Virus record (IMG/VR): IMGVR_UViG_3300029319_000068
Span: 1-53,236 of that record
Origin: a virus
Strand: one strand, 5' to 3'
DNA: 53,236 bases
Positions 41,701 to 50,283 of the stretch are shown here, in pieces. Position 1 is the first letter of the stretch. Each line of letters begins with the position of its first letter. Under the pieces are notes generated by a model that had not been told where the DNA came from, made no database searches, and saw only the letters and a list, made by a program, of their open reading frames with translations. Made by a program: the position numbers and the translations under genes.

Positions 41701-44700
41701 CCTCGCTCTCTCTGTAAAGAAGAGAAATATCTCCTTCTTTCCTTAAATCTATATTCTATGTCTTCTAATACTATTATTTCTTCTATAAGATCATCTAGGT
41801 TTGTCTGTACCTTTGCAGCTTCTTCTGTTTCAAGTTCATCGCAAGCTAGAGGAGGTACTCTAGTGTCTCCACTGGTTGGAGCAAACTTTAGCTTTTTTAA
41901 AGCTGATATGTTAAAGAATGGAGATTTAGATGCATAGAGAGACATAAAATTGATAAGTTGTCTAGTTGAATAATCAAACAGAGTGTCCTTAAAATCATCT
42001 AAAACCTTATTTATATCTTGTTGCGAAACAGATAAGTCCCCAAAAAAACCAAAATCAGTTCCTTCTTCTAACACTTCTTTTGCAAAAGATAGAAACCCTG
42101 CTTTGCGAGGAGGCATATCCATGTCTTCTTCACTCAAATAACCTTTTTTATGCATTATGGTTTCTTTTAGTTTTATCTCTTTTGTAGAGTCAATAGCTAC
42201 TTTATCGTTTAGACGCGCTTGAAGAGAAAAAGTTGCAAAATCTGGGGTGGGCGGGTCTGTGTCCCACTTATATATTGGCTCTATTAATGATCCCGTTAAA
42301 GGATCAGATTGTGAATCATATGACTTCATATTTGAAAACTTCATAGTTATCTTTTTATCGCCAAATCCTATCCTAAAAGAATTTTCTTCCTCCAAACCGC
42401 CAGGTCCGAGTTCAAGGCTGGTTTGAAGGGCTTTTACATTCTTGTTTAAATCAATAGCAATCTTCTTTTTACCCATATCGGCTTTGTTTTTTAATATTCC
42501 TGCTTTCATTACCCCGTCTTCCTCGTTGCGAAGCCTATTAATTTCTATCTGAATCTCTAAAGGTATCTGTGAGTTTCCAAAAGGATCTGGCACGAGGGTT
42601 TCTTTGAGAAAGACATCTCCAGGTTTCAAGGCTTCCAGTTCATATATTGCCTGGATTGGACCAAAATATGCCTTTACAACCATGTCTAACATTGCATCAG
42701 AACTTCTATTATCTTCAACTATAGAATTTAGTAACTCTTTTATTTTTCCTCCAAATAGAAAATCTTCTATATTACCATTTTCCAGGGCTGTACTAATATC
42801 ATCTATTAAGTTTTTAAGATCTTCTGCACTTTGTTTTCTAACTTCTTCCTGTTCTTTTAAAAATTCTTCTGGGAATCTTCCTGCTAAATGATCTATAAAG
42901 TCTTCCGCTTCGTCATCTCCACAAAAATCTAAAGTTGGAGGTTGCTCTTTCTTTTGTCTAATGCTTTCTTCACCGATAGCCATAGTGACCTCTTCAATGA
43001 TATTTTTTCCCATGATCATCAAGAAATCCTCTTTTTGGTATATTGAGACAAGTTTGCTTGCTAGCGATGGATACTGTTCTGATATCTCTGTGCATATGAT
43101 ATCAATAACTTCTAAATCCCCTCTTCCTTCAAAGATAGCTAATATTTCAAGAGGAGTAGCCAAGCTGGAAATAATATCCAAAATACTAGCGACATCTTTA
43201 TCTTCTAGCAAAGCCGCAGATATAGAATTTATACTATTCTTAACAGAAGCTAAGGAGCTGTTTTTTAGGTTTTCTTTTAGATTAAAAGAACCAATCTTCT
43301 TTATCTTTTCCAGCTCTGATTCGTTAAAATAATTGTTCTTTATTGTTCTAAGTATTGTTTTGACATGTTCAACAACGGTAGAAGTAACTACGTCCTTTAC
43401 TAAAGAGAATATTTCCTCGTCCTTTCCTTCTGTGACATCAAATATTTCGTCTCCGCCATCGGAGAAATCAAAAGATAAGCCTTCGTTGATTTTGTCAGAA
43501 AAGTCAAAAGATTTGCCAAAAAAGTTCTGGTCTACAAAGTCACCTCCCAGTGAAGAATCTTTTAAAACGTCTGCTGAAAAATCCATTGACTCAATATTAT
43601 TTATAGTTTCGGTAGGTCCATCTAAAAAAAGATCCTTTGGAACCTTAGAGGACACGGCGGTCGATGCCATTCGTAAAAGCTTTTCTGTAGGTATTTTATC
43701 CAGGACGGCTCCATATAAAGACTCAATAGAATTTATCTGCTCAATATTGCTAAGAATCCTTTTTATTGTAGGGTCTTCTATTTTTTCAAACATTGTTCTT
43801 TGTATATTTCCAACAGATTGTTTTAAAGCAGGTCCAATTACCCCCAGAGCAGCCTCCTTTTCTGAATGTGTCATCCCGTGAGAAAATTCTTCCTCGGCAG
43901 TTTCTAGTTCTTCTTTTACTTGCTTAGGCTCACTAGCTTCATCTTTCGTCTTTTTTGAAGATGGCTTGTATTCTGGCATATCGAATGTATATTTTGATAT
44001 GATCTCATACCACTTACTACTTTTGGGGTCTGTTTCTCCTATTTCTTTAGCCATTAAGTCAGAATTAATAAGATAAAACAACGACCTTTTCCATTCAAAA
44101 ACCACATTAGTTGTAAAGCTTTTTACAAGCTTAATATCAATTGGCTTAGATAACTCAGCTTTTTCTTCAGGAGTAAGTTCGCCGTCCGATGGAAAAAGAT
44201 GATCCTCGACGTCTTTTGGATACGCTTGTAAGCCGACAACACTAGGACCTTCTCCTCCAAAGAAAATCTTTATTTGCTCATCTTCTCTCGTTGGGTATGT
44301 TTTGTTTGTTTCAAACATTTGAATAACGAACAAGGACAATGCCATAAAGTTATTTGACTCTTTAAGTGCATTTAAATCTATATTTTGTTTCCTTATTTCT
44401 CTAGAAATTCCTCTCATATACTTCGCAATTTTTTTCACATTTTTTCTTAAATCACCAAGCGATGGGCTTTCTAAGGTATGTGTAACATTTACATTAGATA
44501 AATCTTTTATTATATCGTCAGCAGTTAATAATTGCTTAGGTATTCCCACAAGCATCTTGCATTTTGCTTTTGGTCTTTGAGGTACATATATTCCAGCGTC
44601 TTCAGATTTATATAGCATTTCTGCTACGCGCTCTTTTGAGGCTTCAATCTCATAATGCTTTATAAAGAACTCTAATGCAGCTTCTTTAGTTCCAAGGTAA

Positions 44701-45320
44701 ACTGCTCTTTGCTCTACATCATCTTTCCAAGATTGCTTAACAGTTTCTTTGACTACATAAAATGTATCATCAGTTTCTAGAATAGTGTCTGTTGGTTGTT
44801 TATACCAATCTTCTACTTTTTTCTTCTTACCAGTAGAAGCCTCAATAACAACTTTGGCTTGCGGAGGGTCTGTTCTTTCAGGGTCTACCGGATGTAAGAA
44901 TCTTTTTTCAATATAGTACGAGGCATCAAGTACAGGTAAGTCTGCTGGTTTAGGATTATCAGAGATATCTTTTTTAGAAAATACAGGATCGTTATCAACA
45001 ACCTTGACTAATACAACTATCTTTTCTCTTCCTTTTTTATCTGATATTGTAAATTCTATATTATCTGTCTTAACCAAGGTAAAAGGAAGCATTTTAAGTT
45101 GCTTTTTGAGCATCCTTCTTCCTTTGAAGCGTATGGTTCTTTTACTATTCCCGTAAAAGTCTGCAAAATCATCATAAGCATCAACAAGACCGCCCGTATT
45201 GTCTATGTCCGCCATGTTAAACACAAAATAATTTTCTTTATTAGCGTCGAACGTTAACTCAGGTCTATTTTTAAATAAATCTGTTTCTTCTAAAATTTTA
45301 TCTTTTTCGGATGTTGCCAT
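38730..45320 (-). CDS. Giant helical virion protein (2196 aa), probable tail or baseplate component
   Basis: 2196 residues, highly charged and mostly predicted helix, with several coiled-coil-like stretches (for example around 1050-1350 and 1550-1800). The N-terminus has a compact domain (NYFVFNMADIDNTGGLVDAY, TLVKTDNIEFTISDKKGREK). The last 250 residues are different: more hydrophobic, with AAFAARTGMIILKYLVEKTD and a Pro/Gly segment plus a hydrophobic stretch (LTALGAIYLALTAAGG), ending KKCDDK. No enzyme motif or known T4 counterpart is seen. A tape-measure role is possible from size and helicity, but its position between the needle-like and gp25 genes also fits a baseplate component. Confidence 0.65.
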   Translation of the reverse strand: MATSEKDKILEETDLFKNRPELTFDANKENYFVFNMADIDNTGGLVDAYDDFADFYGNSKRTIRFKGRRMLKKQLKMLPFTLVKTDNIEFTISDKKGREKIVVLVKVVDNDPVFSKKDISDNPKPADLPVLDASYYIEKRFLHPVDPERTDPPQAKVVIEASTGKKKKVEDWYKQPTDTILETDDTFYVVKETVKQSWKDDVEQRAVYLGTKEAALEFFIKHYEIEASKERVAEMLYKSEDAGIYVPQRPKAKCKMLVGIPKQLLTADDIIKDLSNVNVTHTLESPSLGDLRKNVKKIAKYMRGISREIRKQNIDLNALKESNNFMALSLFVIQMFETNKTYPTREDEQIKIFFGGEGPSVVGLQAYPKDVEDHLFPSDGELTPEEKAELSKPIDIKLVKSFTTNVVFEWKRSLFYLINSDLMAKEIGETDPKSSKWYEIISKYTFDMPEYKPSSKKTKDEASEPKQVKEELETAEEEFSHGMTHSEKEAALGVIGPALKQSVGNIQRTMFEKIEDPTIKRILSNIEQINSIESLYGAVLDKIPTEKLLRMASTAVSSKVPKDLFLDGPTETINNIESMDFSADVLKDSSLGGDFVDQNFFGKSFDFSDKINEGLSFDFSDGGDEIFDVTEGKDEEIFSLVKDVVTSTVVEHVKTILRTIKNNYFNESELEKIKKIGSFNLKENLKNSSLASVKNSINSISAALLEDKDVASILDIISSLATPLEILAIFEGRGDLEVIDIICTEISEQYPSLASKLVSIYQKEDFLMIMGKNIIEEVTMAIGEESIRQKKEQPPTLDFCGDDEAEDFIDHLAGRFPEEFLKEQEEVRKQSAEDLKNLIDDISTALENGNIEDFLFGGKIKELLNSIVEDNRSSDAMLDMVVKAYFGPIQAIYELEALKPGDVFLKETLVPDPFGNSQIPLEIQIEINRLRNEEDGVMKAGILKNKADMGKKKIAIDLNKNVKALQTSLELGPGGLEEENSFRIGFGDKKITMKFSNMKSYDSQSDPLTGSLIEPIYKWDTDPPTPDFATFSLQARLNDKVAIDSTKEIKLKETIMHKKGYLSEEDMDMPPRKAGFLSFAKEVLEEGTDFGFFGDLSVSQQDINKVLDDFKDTLFDYSTRQLINFMSLYASKSPFFNISALKKLKFAPTSGDTRVPPLACDELETEEAAKVQTNLDDLIEEIIVLEDIEYRFKERRRYFSSLQRERGQKIYNRTDIENAMLMEITESFFKILALEFLISGVFVFSEVNIDTLLKDKNNFKIMQDIMFFTMERLGDEFRNKFSEYLKQYIELKKDMLDEDSLSGEENSEQNLDDLYNINSSDTGAIINYIFKEQLSNVYEPFQKSVQLVSDKQKLEINEFLDIIPNIDIAESSIVPPGKNRFTRKFSILSPLTALRNEGGFILERYIRVDYQPTRQIQKLTDFLLGRKNILKIPSQDLDGNFMWLIGGGEQQVENDLTNKFFKRSADKIWTEANKNLYNNKYNLYKEMVGGMWKVLSKDKIYDIIKTQYSAQGNEFGETLPDYQEFIEELNKVNYTPEAENVAYEYPNYLGAVKLSAFEEMQDFIISDINAELTKKLESSIEKYETLANSTYIFNTLNEEVQDLIAEWSAEYNILTNKLDVYIEKNKFPFSSEALFPPIPGVSALPPITDEPFFKWKESEATLKEMFSPKPDKLYGVLNGALQLAKKDIIDDLYPKMIVRRDTYALIFKEYKEGKYDDVTFLNDEGIARMFEEFQELDNRIKTLEEIDIVKNFDELDTISDKLVEKNNELEDFLDGYAYDTDPRQFFISQLAAAENAQQKAFGDYNTLGVFGSHTEMFKPLKYGIRLSYVYPGTIKQFSPTIKNIRKNISKVAGKAFDPRNYDEKSFSIKEVYFKDEERQTVDSVEIYSIPLIEIEDDVDNYFETLPPKPTEGRPNQEPEKNSSIPIIQKEIVQKFPLDSLKKKMMNTDTFKMITSEMYNFGDIVAALGMYSSLHSIGDIFQDFNLGIFSGTKTNLKNAFESVYESKDFSYLNRENTMSDIMKSNIVKMTNTTGAPSPEEGFPEPDFGYAAAFAARTGMIILKYLVEKTDPAIIRGKQLQDILVGAMKVGEAIEGGIESLVEAPETDGDNTFGKAAKTLKKGSQKLAEEGNLLPIVMFGVRPAPPIPIGDPTTPLTALGAIYLALTAAGGMDSVMSSGKTPQDVVEMENPDKKCDDK

Positions 45321-45337
45321 TTTGTTTTTTCCAAGTT

Positions 45338-46264
45338 CTAGTTCGTATGATTATATTTACTATTTATGTACTTTTTCTGCCCTTTTGTTAAGAAATTAAG
45401 CTTAAACGTTTGCAGTTCTTTTCTATTCACACTTAATGATCTATCAATATTGCTTTGTAGATCTTTCATATTATCGGGTATCTCTATTATTAAGCTTTCT
45501 GACGGAGACGTTATTAACCCCGCAAAAGGACTTACATGAACGTGCTCTGCTACAGCTAGGTTTATTTTATTTTGATACAATAAAAACCCGGCGACAAGCT
45601 TATTTAAATCGGAAACATGTTTTGTTAATTTATTAAAAGCAGATACCAAGTTTTCTCCTTTTGGTATTGGTTGCATATCTGAATCGTCGTTTAGCGCTAT
45701 AAGATCTATGCCTACACGAGTTGGCTCTATGCCTTTGGAGTTAGCGGTGTCTACATTTGTTACAAATTTAATACCTTCTCTAGATAATAATCTAATTCCA
45801 TCGGCTTTCATAGCAATCCCTGACCTGTTTTCAAAGTTTCCAACTTTGCCAGTTGCGATATTAAAGCTTTTATCAATGTCAGTTTTTTGCGAAACATATA
45901 TTCTAGCTGCATCTTTCTCAAAGCTTGGATCTAAAAGTCGAAAGTTGCCATTGCCGTCTGTCTCTGGAATCGCTCCAGAATATCTTCCTACCACTATATC
46001 AATTGAAGCTGCTTTTGCTTCACCCTTCATGCCTCTACCTTGTAGCAGGCTTCCTACTCTGTCTCTGCCTAAGACAATATAAGAATCTGATTTTCCCTGA
46101 ATGACTTTCTCGCAGGTGGCTTGGTTATATTTAGGAATAGATTCAAATAAATCTTCGCCTCCGACGCCTAAATTTGCAGTTACTGCACCCAAATCTCGGT
46201 TTTCAAATTTTTCCTTTTCTGAAGGGTTTTTTCCATCTAAAGGATTATTTTTTATGTAAACCAT
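45338..46264 (-). CDS. Probable baseplate hub/needle-associated virion protein
   Basis: 308 residues beginning MVYIKNNPLDGKNPSEKEKFEN. The middle, FNIATGKVGNFENRSGIAMK followed by ADGIRLLSREGIKFVTN (about 135-175), has the repeating beta pattern and 'GIRLLSREGI' wording that resembles needle or spike beta-structures of hub proteins. The C-terminal third is helical (LVSAFNKLTKHVSDLNKLVAG). It follows the hydrolase-bearing hub gene by 12 bases. It is plausible that T4 gp5 functions are divided here, with the cell-wall hydrolases in the upstream gene and a needle in this one; that is inference. Confidence 0.55.
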   Translation of the reverse strand: MVYIKNNPLDGKNPSEKEKFENRDLGAVTANLGVGGEDLFESIPKYNQATCEKVIQGKSDSYIVLGRDRVGSLLQGRGMKGEAKAASIDIVVGRYSGAIPETDGNGNFRLLDPSFEKDAARIYVSQKTDIDKSFNIATGKVGNFENRSGIAMKADGIRLLSREGIKFVTNVDTANSKGIEPTRVGIDLIALNDDSDMQPIPKGENLVSAFNKLTKHVSDLNKLVAGFLLYQNKINLAVAEHVHVSPFAGLITSPSESLIIEIPDNMKDLQSNIDRSLSVNRKELQTFKLNFLTKGQKKYINSKYNHTN

Positions 46265-46276
46265 TGTTTTTTCCTT

Positions 46277-49228
46277 CTACGCCAAAGGCTTTGTAAACTT
46301 TGTCTTGTTGTTCGCAACATCTCTTTTTCCGTATTTCTTTTTGCCAGTTACAAGGCTAGCATGTTTTTGTGGCCAATTTAAGGGACCGTTTGAGCCCCAT
46401 ATTTTCTTGCCATAGTTTACCATTTTCTGATCTGGAAAGTGTGTAAAATTATTTCTACCGGCGTTTAACTTTGGATTATTCTTTTTGTTAGTTGCAGCTA
46501 AACCTCCAATAGCAGCATAGTACGCCTGCTTAGAAGACATTCCAAGAGCCCTTCCTAAGCAATAAAACTCCTGGAATACTCCATCAGAATGATGCCAGCG
46601 ATGATGAGCCACAAGTCCTTGTTGCCAGTGTTGCTTGGGTTTGAATCTTCTGCCGCTTGGAAGTCCAGTTCTCCAGAACTTTTTCCAAGACGTCTTTGGA
46701 GGCTTGGTTTTAAAACCTTCGACCATAGGATTAAATCTTCCCCATATAAATACTGGTGAGCCGCCGCCTACTGAGCTTTTAAAGCCGGTTGATAGTTTAC
46801 TATGATTTGCTGTTGCCGGAAAAAGAATTGGGATATTTATTACATTTTTATGAGGTCTATTTGGACCTGCGAGCCATACAATCAAATCCCAACACATCCT
46901 GCACTGTCTTTCACTAGGCAACATATATAATCTATTTTTACCGAAAATAGCTGTTCCATGTTTTAGAACTCCATTTCCTTTGCCTGAAGATTGTGCTGTT
47001 CCTCCAACATTGCCTAGAGGATGAAGATACTTATATCCTTCGGTGATGTTATTTCCTATGCGTCCTGGTTTTACTTTTACATTGGACATGTTAATAACCT
47101 CAATGCCAACAGAAATATAGTTACACCAGTTTGCATGACCGCATAGTTTATTTAATGGAGTCGTCAAAGCAGTATCTCCAGCGCGTCCTCCCCAAAAGTG
47201 TACTTGTTTTATGTTTGTATAGGGCTTGTGACCTGTGATATTGCCGTTGTCGTCCTTTACCGCGTACATTTTTCCTTTTTTAATCTTTGATGCTCTTGAA
47301 GCAGCATTGCTATAGGATGTTCCGTGACCAGCGGTTTCGTGAAACACAAACATTTTTACGTGCTGAAGTGTGTAATTCTTTTCTTTTCCTGCGGGATATA
47401 CATCTGTTGATACATTTTCATTTGAATAAAGGGCTTTTGGTTTTCCTTTTGTAGGGAGTTTGATTTTTGTTCCTTGATTAACAACACCAGTCTGGGGAGG
47501 TCCGCTGCCGAGGGCTCCGGTGCCTGTGCCACCTCCAGTGGTTTGACCTGGGGCACAATTTGTTGCTTGCTGAACGGCTATGGCGGCTGCTGCCTGTCCT
47601 GCGGCGGCGGAGGGACTTGTAGATTGAGCTTTTTTGTTTTCTTCTTGTTTTTTTAAAGTATTGTTAATCGCCTTCGTTGCATTCTCGACATTTTCTTTTG
47701 CTTGCTCTGCATCTGTTTTCTTTTTCTTGTCTTTTATTTCCTCTTTCTTTTTCTCTTCTTTTTTAGGTTCAGAGCCTGTGGTTGGTTTTCCTTCTTCTTT
47801 CTTTTTCTTATCTTCAGGTTTTTCGCCTTTTGTGGTAGTTGTAGGAGTATTTTTTGAGGGAGGGACTTCGGCGTTTGGTGCGGGATTATTGTTTGTTTTT
47901 TGCTTATCAACGTTAAGCAACATTTGAATAGTTTGTTCCCAGGTAGGCATTTTAGAATCTGGCGCTGGTAATCCGGCGACTGCTTGCATCGCATATCGAG
48001 GGACGATGGGTCTCTTTAATAAAGCCTGTACAGTTGAAGATTTTTTAACAACTTTTTTATCATTCTTGTGTCCCCAGTACCATTTTCTTTTTGAGTATCC
48101 TTTAGGATTAACAGTTTTGGGGTGTTTAGTTTCTCCTGGTTGTGGATATTCTGGGTCCCAGTGAGGGCATCCTGATGGTGGTAAGCTTGTTCCAAATGTA
48201 GTAGATTTTCCTTTGTTAGGACCTGTATTTGTCTGATAAAAGCCAACACCACCGTCTGGTAGCTTGCCTGTTGATATAAGTTTTATTAATATAGCCCAGG
48301 TCTTTGTATTGCTTATTTTTTTACCATCGACAGTGGCTTTGAAATCTAGACCTGAGCCCCATTTATGAGAGGATTTTGCAGCGTGTCCCCATGTGGTGGC
48401 TGCTTTTGGGTCGTAAATTTTAATCTTTCTGTTAGGATAGAGACTTTCAAGATACCAGTGAAGAACCTCAACCCCAGCGACAAGCCTTTGTAACTGAGAT
48501 TTATACGGCTCTTTTAAAAATCTTCCTGGTTGTTTTGTAAAGTCGGTTAATTTATAACCATGCAATACATACTTGCCTCCTGGAGGAGGAGTAGAGGTAG
48601 TTTTACCTTTTAAGAGAGCCGCATTTCCTCCACCTGGAACTGCTCCACCGGCTGGAGCAGCTTGATTAAATGTAGAAGAGGGTGTAGAAGGCGCAGCTCC
48701 ACAAGGTGGCTGTCCTGCTATCGCTAAGACGCCTTTCAGTGGACCTACATATACAGGCTTTTCTCTATTTTTCTTATCTAGATAATCGACCCAAACAAAA
48801 TCCCCCACCTTTGGAACTTGAGAGGCGGCAGTTTCATTTATAGAAACAAACTCATCGTGTAGATCCAAATAAACTTCATCTTCAACTGGTATTTCTCCAG
48901 GTGGTCCTAATTTTTTCGGCTCGGGAATGTGAGCGTGATAATCTGGCTGCCCAGGTAAATACTTTGATGTTATTCTTCCATAGAGCATCACTCTGTTTAA
49001 AGACTCGAAAGGGTTTGGATCGTCTGGGTTTTCAATAGCAAAATTGTTCTTTAGCTCATCTACCCAAGTAAGATCTCCATCACCGCCAGTGATCTGAGTG
49101 ACTCTTAAAACTTTTGCCAAAAAAGGTCCTTTACCTTCAGTAATATCAGGAGTAAGGGTGTTGGCTGCTACCTTTTCTACAAGATCAAATCCAGAAGACG
49201 CATTATGATAATCTTTAAAATTCGACAT
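46277..49228 (-). CDS. Baseplate hub protein with M15 peptidase and amidase-2 domains
   Basis: 983 residues. Residues about 30-175 look like the OB-type N-terminal domain of gp5-like hub proteins (PFLAKVLRVTQI, RVMLYGRITSKYLPG, VGDFVWVDYLDKKNREKPVY). Residues 220-395 are an M15 (VanY-type) zinc peptidase: SSHKWGSGLDF gives His288 and Asp295, and CPHWD gives His356. A Lys/Glu/Pro/Ala-rich linker follows (about 440-590). Residues about 600-890 resemble an amidase-2 domain: VFHETAGHG (His630), NYISVGIEVIN (Glu710) and a His-rich VAHHRWHHSDG (873-883). Both would cut peptidoglycan, which a tail needs for entry; T4 gp5 carries one lysozyme instead. Confidence 0.8.
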   Translation of the reverse strand: MSNFKDYHNASSGFDLVEKVAANTLTPDITEGKGPFLAKVLRVTQITGGDGDLTWVDELKNNFAIENPDDPNPFESLNRVMLYGRITSKYLPGQPDYHAHIPEPKKLGPPGEIPVEDEVYLDLHDEFVSINETAASQVPKVGDFVWVDYLDKKNREKPVYVGPLKGVLAIAGQPPCGAAPSTPSSTFNQAAPAGGAVPGGGNAALLKGKTTSTPPPGGKYVLHGYKLTDFTKQPGRFLKEPYKSQLQRLVAGVEVLHWYLESLYPNRKIKIYDPKAATTWGHAAKSSHKWGSGLDFKATVDGKKISNTKTWAILIKLISTGKLPDGGVGFYQTNTGPNKGKSTTFGTSLPPSGCPHWDPEYPQPGETKHPKTVNPKGYSKRKWYWGHKNDKKVVKKSSTVQALLKRPIVPRYAMQAVAGLPAPDSKMPTWEQTIQMLLNVDKQKTNNNPAPNAEVPPSKNTPTTTTKGEKPEDKKKKEEGKPTTGSEPKKEEKKKEEIKDKKKKTDAEQAKENVENATKAINNTLKKQEENKKAQSTSPSAAAGQAAAAIAVQQATNCAPGQTTGGGTGTGALGSGPPQTGVVNQGTKIKLPTKGKPKALYSNENVSTDVYPAGKEKNYTLQHVKMFVFHETAGHGTSYSNAASRASKIKKGKMYAVKDDNGNITGHKPYTNIKQVHFWGGRAGDTALTTPLNKLCGHANWCNYISVGIEVINMSNVKVKPGRIGNNITEGYKYLHPLGNVGGTAQSSGKGNGVLKHGTAIFGKNRLYMLPSERQCRMCWDLIVWLAGPNRPHKNVINIPILFPATANHSKLSTGFKSSVGGGSPVFIWGRFNPMVEGFKTKPPKTSWKKFWRTGLPSGRRFKPKQHWQQGLVAHHRWHHSDGVFQEFYCLGRALGMSSKQAYYAAIGGLAATNKKNNPKLNAGRNNFTHFPDQKMVNYGKKIWGSNGPLNWPQKHASLVTGKKKYGKRDVANNKTKFTKPLA

Positions 49229-49231
49229 TCA

Positions 49232-49528
49232 TTAGCCCTCTTCTTCTTCTTGTATGAGGGCGTATAAATCTTCCTTGATGTCGTCAGTCAACCCTACGGA
49301 AGTATCAGTTTTTTTATGCAGTAGAGAGGATATTTTTACAAGCTGTTCATTCGATCTTTGTAAAGTTTCAAGATATTTAGCTGCCGTTAATCCAACTTCT
49401 CTATGGCGTGCATCTTCTTTATTAATATAACTCATCAGGTCAGTTAACAAAGTTAAAGCCAGTGCTCTATCGTTTTCAACATTTTCCAATGCAGATGCCA
49501 AACAATCATCAAGATCAACTTTTGCCAT
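49232..49528 (-). CDS. Small helical protein; possible small terminase subunit (gp16-like)
   Basis: 98 residues, all predicted helix. The pattern LTLLTDLMSYINKEDARHRE followed by TAAKYLETLQRSNEQLVKISSLL resembles the helical-hairpin core of T4-type small terminases, in which a His/Arg-containing turn precedes a helix ending in asparagine-rich heptads. The acidic tail (LYALIQEEEEG) is also common there. The small terminase regulates genome cutting by the large subunit. Against: it is 44 kb from the large subunit gene, and the family is weakly conserved. An AGGAG ribosome site supports the ATG. Confidence 0.4.
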   Translation of the reverse strand: MAKVDLDDCLASALENVENDRALALTLLTDLMSYINKEDARHREVGLTAAKYLETLQRSNEQLVKISSLLHKKTDTSVGLTDDIKEDLYALIQEEEEG

Positions 49529-49545
49529 TTATATGCTCCTATAAA

Positions 49546-50283
49546 TTATTTATTATATTCTCTTTTAAAGTTTCTATATTTTTCTCTTAATCTATTCAAG
49601 TTGTTAACAACCTGCTTTGTATTAAGATTTGTTAGTTCTCTTATATGCATATAAATAGCTTTTTTATTAAAAATTTCGAGATCTTCAACATTATCAAATA
49701 AATCAATAATAGCGTTTAGAACTTTCCTTTCATTTTCTTTTAGATTCTGCTTTTCCCATACGGTAAGTTCGCCCATTAGAGATTGCCAAAACTCATATTT
49801 TTCTCTTTTCTCTAAATAAGATTCACTATGAGCTAAAGAATTTTGTTCTATTTCTCCCACCACATCATCATATCTAACTTCTTTTTTAAGGTTCTTTGAG
49901 TTCTTTTTGACCTTGTGGATAAACCAGTTCTTGGTAATCACACTAAAGTAAGAAAAGGCTTTAGAGCCTTTCTCTGGATCAAACTTATCTAAAATGGTTG
50001 TAAGCCAGATCTTACATTCGTCCTTGAGAACTTCAATGTTTGGTAGTGTAGTAAACTTATAAGTATAAGTAATCTTATCTACCATCTCATCGAAAACAGG
50101 ACCAATGTACTGTATATAGAGATCTGTCCTAATCTTGCGACAATCTGTTAAGGCGTACTCAACTATCGCTTTCTGGTGGACTTCTGTAAAGTATAGATTC
50201 TTTTTCCTCTTGCGAGTTTTCTTCTTTTTCTTCTCTGTCAAAATTTTCTTCCTCTTCCAAGAAATATCTTTCTTGGAGGTCAA
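49546..50283 (-). CDS. 55: RNA polymerase sigma factor for late transcription (T4 gp55-like)
   Basis: Up to 245 residues (T4 gp55 is 185). The segment LDKFDPEKGSKAFSYFSVIT, then KNWFIHKVKKNSKNLKKE (about 97-134), matches sigma region 2 and corresponds to the conserved gp55 core. The C-terminal part has a helix-turn-helix-like stretch (YMHIRELTNLNTKQVVNNLNRLRE). gp55 directs host RNA polymerase to late promoters. No ATG is available: starts are TTG at 50283 or a TTG at 50241 with a better ribosome site (AGAGGAAG). The first 30 residues are almost all Lys/Arg and overlap an acidic tail of the preceding gene. Confidence 0.8.
   Translation of the reverse strand: MTSKKDISWKRKKILTEKKKKKTRKRKKNLYFTEVHQKAIVEYALTDCRKIRTDLYIQYIGPVFDEMVDKITYTYKFTTLPNIEVLKDECKIWLTTILDKFDPEKGSKAFSYFSVITKNWFIHKVKKNSKNLKKEVRYDDVVGEIEQNSLAHSESYLEKREKYEFWQSLMGELTVWEKQNLKENERKVLNAIIDLFDNVEDLEIFNKKAIYMHIRELTNLNTKQVVNNLNRLREKYRNFKREYNK
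49652..49658 (-). promoter_or_regulatory. Candidate late promoter motif (CTATTTA), site 7
   Basis: Minus strand AATAAAAAAGCTATTTATAT, inside the sigma gene near its 3-prime end, with an A-rich tract like sites 4 and 6. It could start a transcript for the 49232-49528 gene and the hub gene beyond, with a leader of about 117 bases. Since it is inside coding sequence (KKAIYMHI), chance is a fair alternative. Confidence 0.35.

Noticed and set aside
43333-43881. 182-codon plus-strand open frame
   Set aside because: Antisense to the same giant gene; serine/phenylalanine-rich shadow composition and no regulatory signals.
47634-47927. Plus-strand frame with strongly hydrophobic phenylalanine/serine/valine-rich product
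   Set aside because: It is the complement of the Lys/Glu-rich linker of the hub protein; AAG/GAA repeats read backwards give CTT/TTC codons. Not a membrane protein gene.
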